Below are positions 1-8,721 of a stretch of 64,000 nucleotides of DNA, in pieces (positions within the stretch are counted from its first letter, which is position 1; each line of letters begins with the position of its first letter). The stretch is taken from positions 787,139 to 851,138 of the forward strand of contig NZ_WAAU01000008.1 in assembly GCF_008806755.1 (NCBI RefSeq), in the 5' to 3' direction. A model generated the notes under the pieces. The model was not told where the DNA came from. It ran no database searches and saw only the letters and a program-made list of their open reading frames with translations. This stretch comes from Tenacibaculum aiptasiae. Lineage in GTDB: Bacteria > Bacteroidota > Bacteroidia > Flavobacteriales > Flavobacteriaceae. The position numbers and the translations under genes were made by a program.

Positions 1-758
1 TCTAAAGTTAAATTCCCTACTTGTTGTACAGCAGCACCATCTATAAACTTATCTATTTTATCTAATCGTACATTTTTATTTTCTACTATAGATGTTTTCA
101 TTGAAGGCGCTCCTTCTGGTTCTATTCCTATTATTTTGGTTGTTGGTGATAATTGTTTAAAAACACTCGATAATCCAGAAGCCAATCCACCTCCTCCAAC
201 AGGAACAAATACATAATCAATAGGAGTTTCAAACTGTTTAATAATTTCTAAACCAACTGTTGCTTGTCCTTCAATAATTTTTTCATCATCAAATGGATGC
301 ACAAAAGTTTTCCCTAACGTATCGCATACATGTTTTGCAAGTTTATAAGCATCATCAAAAGTATCTCCAGTCAATTCAATATCAACATAATCACCACCAA
401 ACATTTTAACTTGTTCTACTTTTTGTTTAGGTGTTGGAGATGGCATTACAATCGTACCATGGATTTTCAACTTTTTACAAGCATAAGCAACTCCCTGTGC
501 ATGATTTCCAGCACTCGCACAAATAATTCCATTACGACGCTCTTCTTCCGATATTGAACTAATCTTATTATAAGCCCCTCTTATTTTATACGATCGTACT
601 TGCTGTAAATCTTCTCGTTTTAAATAAATAGAGGATTTATACTTTTCAGAATAAATAAAGTTTTTTAACAATGGAGTTACAGTAGCCACACCTTCTAATG
701 TAGCTACCGCTTCTTCCACAGCTTTTATCGTTGGTCTGTATTTTGTTTCTACTTGCAT
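1..758 (-). CDS. ilvA: Threonine dehydratase, partial (3' end outside window)
   Basis: PLP-dependent threonine ammonia-lyase that makes 2-oxobutanoate, the first committed step to isoleucine. Read on the minus strand from the ATG at 756-758, it begins MQVETKYRPTIKAVEEAV. About 252 residues are visible, including the PLP-lysine region SYKIRGAYNK (Lys about 58), ASAGNHAQGVA and the phosphate-binding loop PVGGGGLASGL. The rest of the catalytic domain and any C-terminal regulatory domain lie beyond the left edge. It starts 4 nt after the ilvC stop, so it is very likely the last recognised gene of the ilv operon. Family assignment is firm. Confidence 0.93.
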   Translation of the reverse strand, partial: MQVETKYRPTIKAVEEAVATLEGVATVTPLLKNFIYSEKYKSSIYLKREDLQQVRSYKIRGAYNKISSISEEERRNGIICASAGNHAQGVAYACKKLKIHGTIVMPSPTPKQKVEQVKMFGGDYVDIELTGDTFDDAYKLAKHVCDTLGKTFVHPFDDEKIIEGQATVGLEIIKQFETPIDYVFVPVGGGGLASGLSSVFKQLSPTTKIIGIEPEGAPSMKTSIVENKNVRLDKIDKFIDGAAVQQVGNLTL

Positions 759-762
759 ACTT

Positions 763-2268
763 TTAATGAAAAACTACTGCCTCCTTTTTTTCTTCTTGAC
801 CGATTACTTTCATTGCCGTCATTGACGCTCTTAATGTTTTTCCTACTTTTTCAATTGGATGACTCTGGATAGATTCATTAACTCTAATTAATTCTAAGTT
901 ATCTACTTCATTAGAATTTGCATATGATTTTCCTATTACTGAAGTATCAACCTTACTCATGAAATCAACTAATAATGGTTTTGCTGCATGATCAAATAAA
1001 TAACACCCATACTCAGCAGTATCTGAAATAATTCGATTCATTTCATATAACTTCTTTCTTGCAACTGTATTTGCTATTAATGGTAACTCATGTAACGATT
1101 CGTAGTATGCCGATTCTTCTTTAATTCCTGAGGCAACCATAGTATCAAAAGCCAACTCTACTCCTGCTTTTACAAAAGCAACCATTAAAGTACCATGATC
1201 AAAATACTCTTGCTCACTTACTGCAACCTCAGTTGCTTCTGTCTTTTCAAAAGCAGTTTCTCCTGTTGCTTCTCTCCATGATAATAGATTTACATCATCA
1301 TTTGCCCAATCTTCCATCATTGTTTTTGAAAAATGTCCTGACATAATATCATCCATATGCTTATCAAACAATGGCTTTAATATTTCTTTCAACTCTTCTG
1401 AAAGTTCAAATGCTTTCATTTTTGCAGGATTAGACAAACGGTTCATCATATTGGTAATTCCTCCGTGCTTTAAAGCTTCGGTAATAGTTTCCCAACCATA
1501 TTGAATTAGTTTTGCCGCATAAGTTGGTTCAACTCCTTCTTCCAACATTCTATCGAAAGATAAAATCGATGCGGTTTGTAACACTCCACATAAAATAGTT
1601 TGCTCTCCCATTAAATCCGATTTCACTTCTGCCACAAAAGAAGACTCTAAAACCCCAGCTTTATCTCCTCCTGTTGCTACTGCATAAGCTTTTGCTTGCG
1701 CCCATCCTTTATTCTCAGGATCATTCTCTGGATGTACAGCTATTAATGTTGGGACTCCAAAACCTCTTTTATACTCCTCTCTTACTTCTGTTCCTGGACA
1801 TTTTGGTGCCACCATAATTACTGTTAAATCTTCACGAATTTTCATCCCTTCTTCAACAATATTAAATCCATGAGAATATGATAATGTTGCTCCTTTTTTC
1901 ATTAAAGGCATTACCGTTTTTACAACTCTTGTGTGTTGCTTATCTGGTGTTAGATTCAATACTAAGTCAGCATTAGGTATTAACTCTTCAAACGTACCTA
2001 CATTAAAATTGTTTTCAGTAGCATTTTTATATGAAGCTCTCTTTTCTTCAATAGCTGCTGGTCGTAATGCATAAGAAACATCTAAACCTGAGTCTCTCAT
2101 ATTTAATCCTTGGTTTAAACCTTGAGCCCCACAACCTATAATAACTACTTTTTTATCCTCTAATGCTTTAACTCCTTCTGAAAACTCTGATGCTTCCATA
2201 AATCTACATTTTGCAAGTTGCTCTAATTTTCCTGCTAATGATAATGTATTGAAATAATTTGTTGCCAT
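763..2268 (-). CDS. ilvC: Ketol-acid reductoisomerase (long, class II type)
   Basis: Catalyses isomeroreduction of acetolactate or acetohydroxybutyrate with NADPH and Mg2+, the second common step of Val/Leu/Ile synthesis. At 501 aa it matches the long E. coli-like class II enzymes rather than the roughly 340-aa class I form. The Rossmann glycine motif [10 protein letters not shown] lies near residue 45, then [14 protein letters not shown] and the metal-binding region of the helical domain ([13 protein letters not shown]), followed by the second helical-domain copy typical of class II. It lies between the methyltransferase gene (29-nt gap) and ilvA (4-nt gap) in the same operon. Confidence 0.96.
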   Translation of the reverse strand: MATNYFNTLSLAGKLEQLAKCRFMEASEFSEGVKALEDKKVVIIGCGAQGLNQGLNMRDSGLDVSYALRPAAIEEKRASYKNATENNFNVGTFEELIPNADLVLNLTPDKQHTRVVKTVMPLMKKGATLSYSHGFNIVEEGMKIREDLTVIMVAPKCPGTEVREEYKRGFGVPTLIAVHPENDPENKGWAQAKAYAVATGGDKAGVLESSFVAEVKSDLMGEQTILCGVLQTASILSFDRMLEEGVEPTYAAKLIQYGWETITEALKHGGITNMMNRLSNPAKMKAFELSEELKEILKPLFDKHMDDIMSGHFSKTMMEDWANDDVNLLSWREATGETAFEKTEATEVAVSEQEYFDHGTLMVAFVKAGVELAFDTMVASGIKEESAYYESLHELPLIANTVARKKLYEMNRIISDTAEYGCYLFDHAAKPLLVDFMSKVDTSVIGKSYANSNEVDNLELIRVNESIQSHPIEKVGKTLRASMTAMKVIGQEEKKEAVVFH

Positions 2269-2297
2269 AACTTATAGTTTTTAGCCTTACGCTTTTT

Positions 2298-3125
2298 TTA
2301 TGTTGTTTTTTGTAACAGATAAAAGTTTTCATTTAAAATATCTGTTGCGTTTTGGTTTATTTTATTGTTTAATTCTTTAGAATACATAAAGTAATCTTTA
2401 TGCTCTTTTATAGTATACCTTGGTTGTTTTGTATAAAAACTAGTATCTATTGTTAAGTAATCATCTTCCGATGTTTTTAAAATTCTATCATTAAAAAACT
2501 GTAACAATCTTGAAAACACCTTGGTTTCTTTTATTGTATGCTTAAATGAAACACTTCCTATATATTCTCCTATGTTTTGAACCTTATCGAAAAAATCAAA
2601 TATTCTTTTTGCTTGATTCATATCTAGAAAAAACAAGACACCTTCTATTAAAATAAAAGACTTCTTATCTTTCTTTATCGTCTTTATTTTAGTGTATAAA
2701 TCTTCCTCATAATTTTGACTGAAATCTGTTCCAATAAAATGAATATCTCTTTGAGGCAATTCACCTTTTGAAATCCAATTTAAAATTTGAATTTGCTTAT
2801 AATTAACAATGTCTGGTTTATCAATTTCGATATGAATTATCGATTCATCTAACAAAAAAGGATACATACTAAAGCCTGCTCCAAAATTAATGAGCACCTC
2901 TACTTCTTGTAATCGTTCTTTAATCTTTTCTAAGAAAAATCTATTGCGTACACAATGGGTATGGACTTCTTCTTTGGAAACTTCTTTCAAATAATCGTCC
3001 ACCCAAACCTTTGTCTTTCTATTATTCCATAGCTTAGAATACGAGTCGTTACTTAACGATTCATTCATAGCTCTAAACATAGAAGTCATAAAGGCTGTAT
3101 CGTGTATTTTAATATCTTTTCTCAA
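2298..3125 (-). CDS. SAM-dependent methyltransferase of leucine carboxyl methyltransferase type, inside the ilv operon
   Basis: The 275-aa protein resembles the LCMT/PPM1-like class I methyltransferases: an N-terminal helical part with SNDSYSKLW, then CVRNRFF and the SAM-binding strand-loop VLINFGAGFSMYPFLL (residues about 77-92), followed by an acidic ribose-binding region HIEIDKPDIVNYK and FILIEGVLFFLD. The substrate cannot be told from sequence; members of the family methylate protein carboxyl termini or small acids. Its start overlaps the end of ilvN by 17 nt and it precedes ilvC, so it is translated with branched-chain amino acid enzymes although it has no known step in that pathway. Family assignment is fairly sure; function is unknown. 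Confidence 0.72.
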   Translation of the reverse strand: MRKDIKIHDTAFMTSMFRAMNESLSNDSYSKLWNNRKTKVWVDDYLKEVSKEEVHTHCVRNRFFLEKIKERLQEVEVLINFGAGFSMYPFLLDESIIHIEIDKPDIVNYKQIQILNWISKGELPQRDIHFIGTDFSQNYEEDLYTKIKTIKKDKKSFILIEGVLFFLDMNQAKRIFDFFDKVQNIGEYIGSVSFKHTIKETKVFSRLLQFFNDRILKTSEDDYLTIDTSFYTKQPRYTIKEHKDYFMYSKELNNKINQNATDILNENFYLLQKTT

Positions 3126-3645
3126 TTCCTGATTCTAATAATTTGGAAATTCTCATTTCATCTTTTGTAATTGCAATACGTCCTGATCGAACAAACTGCA
3201 TAATTCCGTGCTTGTCTAATGCATGATATAATTCTTCTATTTCTTCTTTTGTACCTGACTTTTCAAGTACAAAAAAATCTTTGTTTATATTAATTACTCT
3301 CGATTTACTATTATTAATAATTGTTTGAATATGATCGTTTTCTATTAAAGATTCTGAGCTTAACTTAAACAAACAAGACTCTTGATAAACCGTGTCTGTA
3401 ACTGTATGATAATAAGCCTTGATAACCTCTACTTGCTTTTCTATTTGACCAATAATCTTCTTTATTTGCTCTTCGGTTACTTTGACTAATAATGTAAATC
3501 TTGAAACACTTTTTATTTCCGATTTAGAAATATTCATGCTTTCAATATTGATATGCCTTCTTAAAAAGATTCCTGAAATCCTATTCAATAATCCCACGTT
3601 ATTTTCTGTATATACAGAAACTGTAAATGTTTGCTTATTTTCCAT
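3109..3645 (-). CDS. ilvN: Acetolactate synthase small (regulatory) subunit
   Basis: Regulatory subunit of acetohydroxyacid synthase; it binds the catalytic subunit and usually confers valine feedback inhibition. The 178-aa length fits the IlvH/IlvN family. The N-terminal ACT domain is clear (TFTVSVYTENNVGLLNRISGIFLRRHINIESMNI), followed by a C-terminal domain with DKHGIMQFVRSGRIAI. It begins 2 nt after the ilvB stop and its 3' end overlaps the methyltransferase start by 17 nt, so translation of the three genes is probably coupled. Confidence 0.94.
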   Translation of the reverse strand: MENKQTFTVSVYTENNVGLLNRISGIFLRRHINIESMNISKSEIKSVSRFTLLVKVTEEQIKKIIGQIEKQVEVIKAYYHTVTDTVYQESCLFKLSSESLIENDHIQTIINNSKSRVININKDFFVLEKSGTKEEIEELYHALDKHGIMQFVRSGRIAITKDEMRISKLLESGIEKRY

Positions 3646-3647
3646 AA

Positions 3648-5381
3648 TTATTCTAATCTTATATCTGAAACTGAGGCTCCTGTTGGTATCATTGGAAATA
3701 CATTATCTTCTTTTTCTACGCATACTTCTAAAAAATACGCTTCTTTAGATTCCATCATTTCTTGAACCGATTTAGCTAAGTCTTCTCTTTTAGTTACTCT
3801 GTTTGCTTTTATACTATACCCTTCAGCAATAGCAACAAAATCTGGGTTTGTCATTTCTGTTGATGCATATCGCTTGTCAAAAAACAATTGTTGCCATTGA
3901 CGTACCATTCCTAAATATTCATTATTAAGAACTACTATTTTAACGGCTGCTTTGGTTTGTAAAATGGTGCCTAATTCTTGAATTGTCATTTGGTAACCTC
4001 CATCACCAGCAATCATAACAACTTCTCTATTCGGAACCCCCATTTTTGCTCCAATAGCTGCTGGTAAAGCAAATCCCATTGTCCCTAAACCTCCAGAAGT
4101 AATATTACTTTTAGTTTTATTGAATTTTGCATAACGACACGCAAACATCTGGTGTTGCCCTACATCTGAAACAATAACAGCATCTCCTCCCGAAGCATTA
4201 TTGATTTCTTTTAAAACCTCTCCCATGGTCAATCCTTCTTTAGTTGGGAACAAGTCGTCTTTTTTCACTTTGTCAAATTCAACAGCTTCTAGCTTATTAA
4301 ATTCCTCCAACCATTCTGTATGTGAGTTTTGATTTACAAATGGTAATATTTCTGCTAAACTTTCTTTTACATCTCCTAAAACTGCAACATCAACTTGAAC
4401 GTTCTTGTTAATTTCTGCTGGATCTATTTCAAAATGAATAACCTTTGCCTGCTTAGCGTAAGTATCTAAACTTCCTGTAACTCGATCGTCAAATCGCATA
4501 CCTACAGCAATTAACAAATCACATTCATTGGTTAATTTATTAGGTGCATAATTCCCATGCATTCCAACCATACCAACATTCAATTCGTGTTCTGTTGGCA
4601 ATGCTGATAAACCTAAAATTGTCCATGCTGATGGAATCCCTGTTTTTTCAATAAAAGCTTTAAATTCTTGTTCAGCTTCTCCTAGAATAACTCCTTGTCC
4701 GAAAACAATCATAGGTTTTTTAGCTGCATTAATCAATGTAGCTGCCTTCTTAACTTCTTCTAAACTTACTTCGGGCTGTGCTTTATAACTTCGAACATTG
4801 GTACATTTTTCATATTCAAAATCGAATGTATCAAATTGAGCATTCTTAGTAATATCAATTAATACAGGTCCTGGACGCCCTGATTTAGCGATATAAAATG
4901 CTTTTGCAAATATTTCTGGTATCTCTGATGCCTTCGTTATTTGATAGTTCCATTTAGTGACTGGTGTAGAAATACCTACAATATCTGTTTCTTGAAAAGC
5001 ATCCGAACCTAATAAATGCTCTGCTACCTGTCCTGTAATACATACCATTGGAGTGGAGTCTATTTGAGCATCGGCTATTCCTGTTATCAAGTTAGTTGCC
5101 CCTGGACCTGAAGTAGCCATAGCTACTCCAACTTTTCCTGTAGCTCTAGCATATCCTTGCGCAGCATGTGTTGCTCCTTGCTCATGACGTGTAAGTACAT
5201 GATGTATTTTATCTTGATACTTAAACAACTCATCATATACAGGCATAATTGCCCCACCCGGATATCCATAAATCAAATCTGCTCCTTCTTCTAATAAACA
5301 TCTTACCACAGCTTCTGCTCCTGAAATATGCAATTGCTGTTTTGTTTGTGTTAAAGATTGTGTTTTTGTTTTTGTGGTCAT
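3648..5381 (-). CDS. ilvB: Acetolactate synthase large (catalytic) subunit
   Basis: TPP-dependent acetohydroxyacid synthase that condenses pyruvate with pyruvate or 2-oxobutanoate. The 577-aa protein shows the catalytic-glutamate region TRHEQGATHAAQGYARATG, the central FAD-binding domain and the C-terminal TPP motif beginning GDGGYQMTIQELGT and ending NNEYLGMVRQWQ. The last is the signature of biosynthetic rather than catabolic enzymes. It sits 11 nt downstream of ilvD and 2 nt upstream of ilvN. Confidence 0.96.
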   Translation of the reverse strand: MTTKTKTQSLTQTKQQLHISGAEAVVRCLLEEGADLIYGYPGGAIMPVYDELFKYQDKIHHVLTRHEQGATHAAQGYARATGKVGVAMATSGPGATNLITGIADAQIDSTPMVCITGQVAEHLLGSDAFQETDIVGISTPVTKWNYQITKASEIPEIFAKAFYIAKSGRPGPVLIDITKNAQFDTFDFEYEKCTNVRSYKAQPEVSLEEVKKAATLINAAKKPMIVFGQGVILGEAEQEFKAFIEKTGIPSAWTILGLSALPTEHELNVGMVGMHGNYAPNKLTNECDLLIAVGMRFDDRVTGSLDTYAKQAKVIHFEIDPAEINKNVQVDVAVLGDVKESLAEILPFVNQNSHTEWLEEFNKLEAVEFDKVKKDDLFPTKEGLTMGEVLKEINNASGGDAVIVSDVGQHQMFACRYAKFNKTKSNITSGGLGTMGFALPAAIGAKMGVPNREVVMIAGDGGYQMTIQELGTILQTKAAVKIVVLNNEYLGMVRQWQQLFFDKRYASTEMTNPDFVAIAEGYSIKANRVTKREDLAKSVQEMMESKEAYFLEVCVEKEDNVFPMIPTGASVSDIRLE

Positions 5382-5392
5382 AACTTCAGGTA

Positions 5393-7069
5393 TTAAAATT
5401 CATCGGTTACACATCCTTTAGATGCTGATGAAACTGTTTTAGCGTATTTATATAAAACACCTCTGTTTACTTTCAATTCAGGTGCTTTCCATTGTTGTTT
5501 TCTTTCTTCTAATTCTGCTTCTGAAACTTCAAGAGTAATTGAATTGTTCTCTGCATTAATCGAAATGGTATCTCCATCTTTTACCAATGCAATTACTCCT
5601 CCGTCTTGTGCTTCTGGAGTAATATGTCCAACAACAAAACCATGTGTTCCTCCAGAGAAACGTCCATCGGTAATTAACGCAACATCTTTTCCTAGGCCTG
5701 CTCCCATAATAGCGGCAGTTGGCTTTAACATTTCTGGCATACCTGGTCCGCCTTTAGGACCTTCATATCGAATAACAACAACATCTCCTTTGCTAACTTT
5801 CCCATCTCTAATTCCATCATTTGCAGCATACTCACCTTCAAATACTTTTGCTTTTCCTGTAAAAAACAAACCTTCTTTTCCTGTTATTTTTGCTACTGAA
5901 CCATCTTTTGCTAGGTTTCCATATAACATTCTAAGATGCCCAGTTGCTTTTATAGGCGTATCTAAAGGCTTAATTACATCTTGATTCTCCGTTAAATCTG
6001 GTACACTTTCCAAGTTTTCGGCTAATGTTTTTCCTGTTACGGTTAAGCAATCACCATGCAATAATCCTTTCTTTAATAAATATTTAAGTACCGCTGGTAT
6101 TCCTCCTACCCGATGTACATCTTCCATCAAGTATTTCCCACTTGGTTTTAAATCTGCAAGGAATGGAGTTTCATCTGAAATACGCTGAAAATCTTTCAAC
6201 GTAAACTCAACATTTGCTGCTTTTGCTATTGCTAAAAAGTGTAATACCGCATTGGTTGAACCTCCCATAACTGTTACCAAACGAATCGCATTTTCCATTG
6301 ATTTTTTAGTAACAATATCAGATGGTTTAATATCTTTTTCTAATAAAACACGTAAAGCCTCTCCTGCCTTTATACACTCATCTTCTTTGTTTTTACTAAT
6401 GGCAGGATTTGACGAATTATACGGTAAACTCATTCCTAAAGCTTCAATAGCAGAAGCCATAGTATTTGCAGTATACATTCCTCCACAAGCACCAGCTCCT
6501 GGACATGCTTTCTCTATAACATTTTGATATTCTTCGTTGTCTATCTTCCCTGCTACTTTCTCTCCCCAAGCTTCAAATGCAGAAACTACATCTAACTTTT
6601 TTCCTTCATGACATCCAGAAGCTATAGTTCCTCCATACACCAAAACTGAAGGTCGATTTAATCGTAACATTGCCATTAAAGCACCTGGCATATTCTTATC
6701 GCAACCTACTACTGTTACTAAGCCATCATAGGACATAGCTTGTACTACGGTTTCCATAGAATCGGCAATTACATCTCTTGATGGTAGCGAAAATCGCATT
6801 CCTGGTGTCCCCATAGAAATCCCATCAGAAACTCCAATTGTATTAAAAATTAGCCCAACTAAATCGGCTTTTTGAGTTCCCTCTTTTACCAACTTTGCTA
6901 AATCATTTAAATGCATATTACACGGATTACCTTCATATCCAGTACTTGCAATTCCAATTAGTGGCTTTTGTAAATCTGAATTTGACAAACCAATGGCATG
7001 CAACATTGCTTGCGCTGCTGGTTGAGTATCGTCTTGTGTAACTTGCTTACTGAATTTATTCAATTCCAT
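5393..7069 (-). CDS. ilvD: Dihydroxy-acid dehydratase
   Basis: Fe-S enzyme that dehydrates dihydroxy acids to the 2-keto acids from which valine and isoleucine are made. The 558-aa length is normal. Cluster ligand regions are visible: [19 protein letters not shown] and [16 protein letters not shown], plus the conserved C-terminal segment [10 protein letters not shown] and [16 protein letters not shown]. The ATG lies one nucleotide after the ilvE stop, showing tight operon organisation. Confidence 0.97.
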   Translation of the reverse strand: MELNKFSKQVTQDDTQPAAQAMLHAIGLSNSDLQKPLIGIASTGYEGNPCNMHLNDLAKLVKEGTQKADLVGLIFNTIGVSDGISMGTPGMRFSLPSRDVIADSMETVVQAMSYDGLVTVVGCDKNMPGALMAMLRLNRPSVLVYGGTIASGCHEGKKLDVVSAFEAWGEKVAGKIDNEEYQNVIEKACPGAGACGGMYTANTMASAIEALGMSLPYNSSNPAISKNKEDECIKAGEALRVLLEKDIKPSDIVTKKSMENAIRLVTVMGGSTNAVLHFLAIAKAANVEFTLKDFQRISDETPFLADLKPSGKYLMEDVHRVGGIPAVLKYLLKKGLLHGDCLTVTGKTLAENLESVPDLTENQDVIKPLDTPIKATGHLRMLYGNLAKDGSVAKITGKEGLFFTGKAKVFEGEYAANDGIRDGKVSKGDVVVIRYEGPKGGPGMPEMLKPTAAIMGAGLGKDVALITDGRFSGGTHGFVVGHITPEAQDGGVIALVKDGDTISINAENNSITLEVSEAELEERKQQWKAPELKVNRGVLYKYAKTVSSASKGCVTDEF

Positions 7070-7070
7070 T

Positions 7071-7958
7071 CTAACTCGCTTTTCTTTTTTGACGTAAGCC
7101 TAGTACTTCGTCTTTATATAATTTCATTAATTGATATCCGTGTGATTTTTCCCATGCAAGAGGAAATTCATAAGTATCTAGAGATTGTAACCCTACTACT
7201 TCAGCAGCGGTTCCTGTAAAAAAACATGCATCTGCATTTTTCAATTCTTCTAGTGTAAAGTGCTTTTCTTCAATAGAAATCCCTTCTTCTCTACACAACT
7301 CTATAACAGTAGATCTTGTAATTCCAGCCATAATATGCCCACGTGGTGGCGTATACAACTTTCCATCTTTTTCCATAAAAATATTAGCACCAGAACATTC
7401 AGCTACATTTCCATTCATGTCTAATAACAAAGCTTCATCATAACCATTTTGTTTAGCTTCATTTGTTGATAGAATAGAATTGATATAATGTCCAGTAACC
7501 TTTGCCTCTACAAAACATGCTTTTGGATTTGGTCTTTGAAATGAAGATGTTTTAACACGCAATAACTTATCTCCCATATATTTTCCCCATTCCCAACACT
7601 GAATAATTAAATTCGTTTCATTAGAAGTTACCAAACTCATATCTGCCCCAGTGGTGATTAACGGGCGTATATATGCATCTTTCAACCCATTTCTTTCTAA
7701 CAATTCATATGTTATTTTAGTAAGTTCTTCTTCTGTATAGTTGAACTGAATATTCATTACTTCAGCTCCATATTTTAAGCGTTTATAATGGGCTTCCGAT
7801 TTAAAAATTCTTGTACCGTTCGGAGTATTATAAGCTCTTATACCTTCAAAAACGCCATTTCCATAATGTAAACTTTGGCTATATGGATTCTCTGTAGCTT
7901 CCGATGCTTTGATAAATTTTCCGTTATAAAAAATGATACTATCCTCTTTGTAATACAT
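7071..7958 (-). CDS. ilvE: Branched-chain amino acid aminotransferase
   Basis: Fold-type IV PLP transaminase that converts the three branched 2-keto acids to Val, Leu and Ile. The 295-aa protein shows [13 protein letters not shown] near the N-terminus, the PLP-lysine segment [15 protein letters not shown], the region [20 protein letters not shown] and [10 protein letters not shown]. It is the first structural gene of the operon. Its start lies about 150 nt downstream of the proximal leader terminator at 8111-8145, so operon expression must pass two candidate attenuators. Confidence 0.96.
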   Translation of the reverse strand: MYYKEDSIIFYNGKFIKASEATENPYSQSLHYGNGVFEGIRAYNTPNGTRIFKSEAHYKRLKYGAEVMNIQFNYTEEELTKITYELLERNGLKDAYIRPLITTGADMSLVTSNETNLIIQCWEWGKYMGDKLLRVKTSSFQRPNPKACFVEAKVTGHYINSILSTNEAKQNGYDEALLLDMNGNVAECSGANIFMEKDGKLYTPPRGHIMAGITRSTVIELCREEGISIEEKHFTLEELKNADACFFTGTAAEVVGLQSLDTYEFPLAWEKSHGYQLMKLYKDEVLGLRQKRKAS

Positions 7959-8110
7959 TGTTTTTAGTTGTTTTGCTGTTCGAAATTATTTTATTATCCT
8001 TTTAGTTAATTCTTATTTTTCTGTGATTTAATGATATCTACTTGACGGATTTAAAACTCATTTTACTGATTTTTAATTAGTTACATATTTAAAACTCTAA
8101 TATTCAGTAC

Positions 8111-8145
8111 AAAAAAAAGCCTGCATCTAAATTGACACAGGCTTT
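8111..8145 (-). terminator. ilvE-proximal attenuator terminator, with a competing antiterminator
   Basis: On the minus strand, stem AAAGCCTG (8145-8138) pairs with CAGGCTTT (8123-8116) and is followed by eight U (8118-8111). A competing helix is visible: RNA segment GAGUUGAUACAG (8176-8165), which contains the UGA stop of the leader at 8170-8235, is complementary over 12 bp (with G-U pairs) to CUGUGUCAAUUU (8140-8129). That segment takes three bases of the terminator's 5' arm and its whole loop. This is the arrangement expected of ribosome-mediated attenuation. Confidence 0.85.
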
Positions 8146-8169
8146 ATTGTATAGCAATAATTATCTGTA

Positions 8170-8235
8170 TCAACTCGGCGGTGAGCTAATAATGACAATA
8201 ATTAATACTACTACGATATTTAAGTTTCTATTCAT
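8170..8235 (-). CDS. Proximal ilv leader peptide (21 aa, rich in Val/Ile/Leu)
   Basis: A short ORF on the minus strand, ATG at 8235-8233 and TGA at 8172-8170. The peptide starts MNRNLN, continues IVVVLIIVII and ends SSPPS. Eleven of 21 residues are branched-chain and they form one nearly unbroken run, as in attenuator leaders of ilv operons in enterobacteria. The stop codon lies in one arm of a 12-bp antiterminator and the terminator follows 24 nt later. The peptide is inferred to act as a sensor of charged Ile, Val and Leu tRNAs rather than as a functional product. Confidence 0.85.
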   Translation of the reverse strand: MNRNLNIVVVLIIVIISSPPS

Positions 8236-8250
8236 ATCTTTTGTTAACTA

Positions 8251-8282
8251 AAAAAGGCTTCCTAAATTTAGGAAGCCTTTTT
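8251..8282 (-). terminator. ilv distal attenuator terminator
   Basis: A perfect inverted repeat: 8251-8266 is complementary to 8267-8282, with core GGCTTCC/GGAAGCC, and is followed by a U tract in the minus direction. It lies 33 nt after the stop of the distal leader peptide (8316) and 15 nt before the ATG of the proximal leader, so it separates two leader modules. I could not pick out by eye a strong antiterminator for this module; only a 5-bp candidate was seen. Confidence 0.85.
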
Positions 8283-8315
8283 CTTATACTACATTATAAT
8301 TTAAACACATCCCTT

Positions 8316-8378
8316 CTATCCTTGTGAAATAATCACAATGACAATAATAGAAATGATATTTAAAATCTGTTTATTCAT
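8316..8378 (-). CDS. Distal ilv leader peptide (20 aa, rich in Ile/Val)
   Basis: A minus-strand ORF with ATG at 8378-8376 and TAG at 8318-8316. The peptide begins MNKQILN, then IISIIVIVII, and ends SQG; eleven of its 20 residues are Ile, Val or Leu. It has the same design and nearly the same opening (MN-x-x-x-L-N-I) as the leader at 8170-8235, suggesting module duplication. It is followed by the perfect hairpin at 8251-8282. No clear Shine-Dalgarno sequence is present, as is normal in Bacteroidetes. It is inferred to be the first of two sensors in series ahead of ilvE. Confidence 0.83.
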   Translation of the reverse strand: MNKQILNIISIIVIVIISQG

Positions 8379-8454
8379 TCGTTCTATGTCACAAATATTT
8401 AGAATATTTTTTTAATTATCCTAATTTATTTCAAAAAAAATAAAAATTATTTTA

Positions 8455-8462
8455 TATGTTTG
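8455..8462 (+). promoter_or_regulatory. Predicted -7 element of the arginine operon promoter
   Basis: TATGTTTG fits the Bacteroidetes -7 consensus TAnnTTTG exactly. It ends only 4 nt before the ATG of the Arg-rich leader peptide (8467), so transcription would begin at or within a base or two of the start codon, giving a leaderless leader-peptide mRNA. No convincing -33 TTTG was seen (TTTC lies in the expected area). This is inference from consensus only. Confidence 0.55.
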
Positions 8463-8466
8463 CGGC

Positions 8467-8535
8467 ATGAATTCTTTAAAAAATAAAATACGTAGTACTG
8501 TTCCCAGTACATTTGTTCGCTTACGCCGCCGCTAA
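8467..8535 (+). CDS. Arginine operon leader peptide (22 aa, ends RLRRR)
   Basis: ATG at 8467, TAA at 8533-8535. The peptide starts MNSLKNKIRSTVP and ends STFVRLRRR. Five of 22 residues are Arg, four packed at the C-terminus next to the stop and all four of those encoded by CGC, a codon that looks uncommon in this AT-rich window. The ORF lies directly upstream of the arginine cluster, and the bases right after its stop (8539-8543 and 8551-8555) are complementary to 8675-8684 downstream. It is inferred to sense charged tRNA-Arg during transcription attenuation. A small hairpin, GTACTG/CAGTAC, lies inside the ORF. Confidence 0.75.
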   Translation: MNSLKNKIRSTVPSTFVRLRRR

Positions 8536-8582
8536 AAGCTAACAAACCATACCCTATATACGTAATTTTTATTTTTTATTTC

Positions 8583-8684
8583 TTGTACAATTTCAACTAC
8601 ATATCGGTTTTTCCTATAGCTATTCTTTCGAATAGTCCAGTTGTTGTACGCCCTATTTTCCGCCGTCGCCCGTCAGGGTGTTAG
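8583..8684 (+). CDS. Possible second Arg-rich leader ORF (ends FRRRPSGC)
   Basis: An open frame from TTG 8583 to TAG 8684, up to 33 aa, ends VVVRPIFRRRPSGC with Arg codons CGC, CGC, CGT, CGC. There is no ATG, only TTG or rarer starts, so translation is uncertain. The Arg run falls in an unusually GC-rich patch (8649-8714) just before the candidate terminator at 8694-8721. Given that the ilv side has two leader modules, a second Arg module is plausible. The alternative is that the GC-rich patch is only structured RNA and the frame is chance. Confidence 0.35.
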   Translation: MYNFNYISVFPIAILSNSPVVVRPIFRRRPSGC

Positions 8685-8693
8685 TCGGTTATT

Positions 8694-8721
8694 GAACCTA
8701 GGTGAGTCCGGTTCTTCTTTT
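8694..8721 (+). terminator. Candidate arginine attenuator terminator with alternative hairpin
   Basis: GAACC (8694-8698) and GG (8701-8702) pair with CC (8708-8709) and GGTTC (8710-8714) around loop TGAGT, followed by the T-rich run TTCTTTT. A mutually exclusive hairpin, GGTT (8687-8690) with AACC (8695-8698) around ATTG, would capture the terminator's 5' arm. A third hairpin, ACGCCCT (8648-8654) with AGGGTGT (8675-8681), competes with the leader-proximal segment. The switch logic is inferred by eye and needs folding. Confidence 0.5.

Noticed and set aside
330..557. Plus-strand ORF over ilvA
   Set aside because: It is antisense to the well-conserved threonine dehydratase frame and has no recognisable features.
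5544..5984. 146-aa plus-strand ORF antisense to ilvD
   Set aside because: Long open antisense frame over a conserved gene; rich in Pro and Ser as expected from the antisense of a glycine-rich protein.
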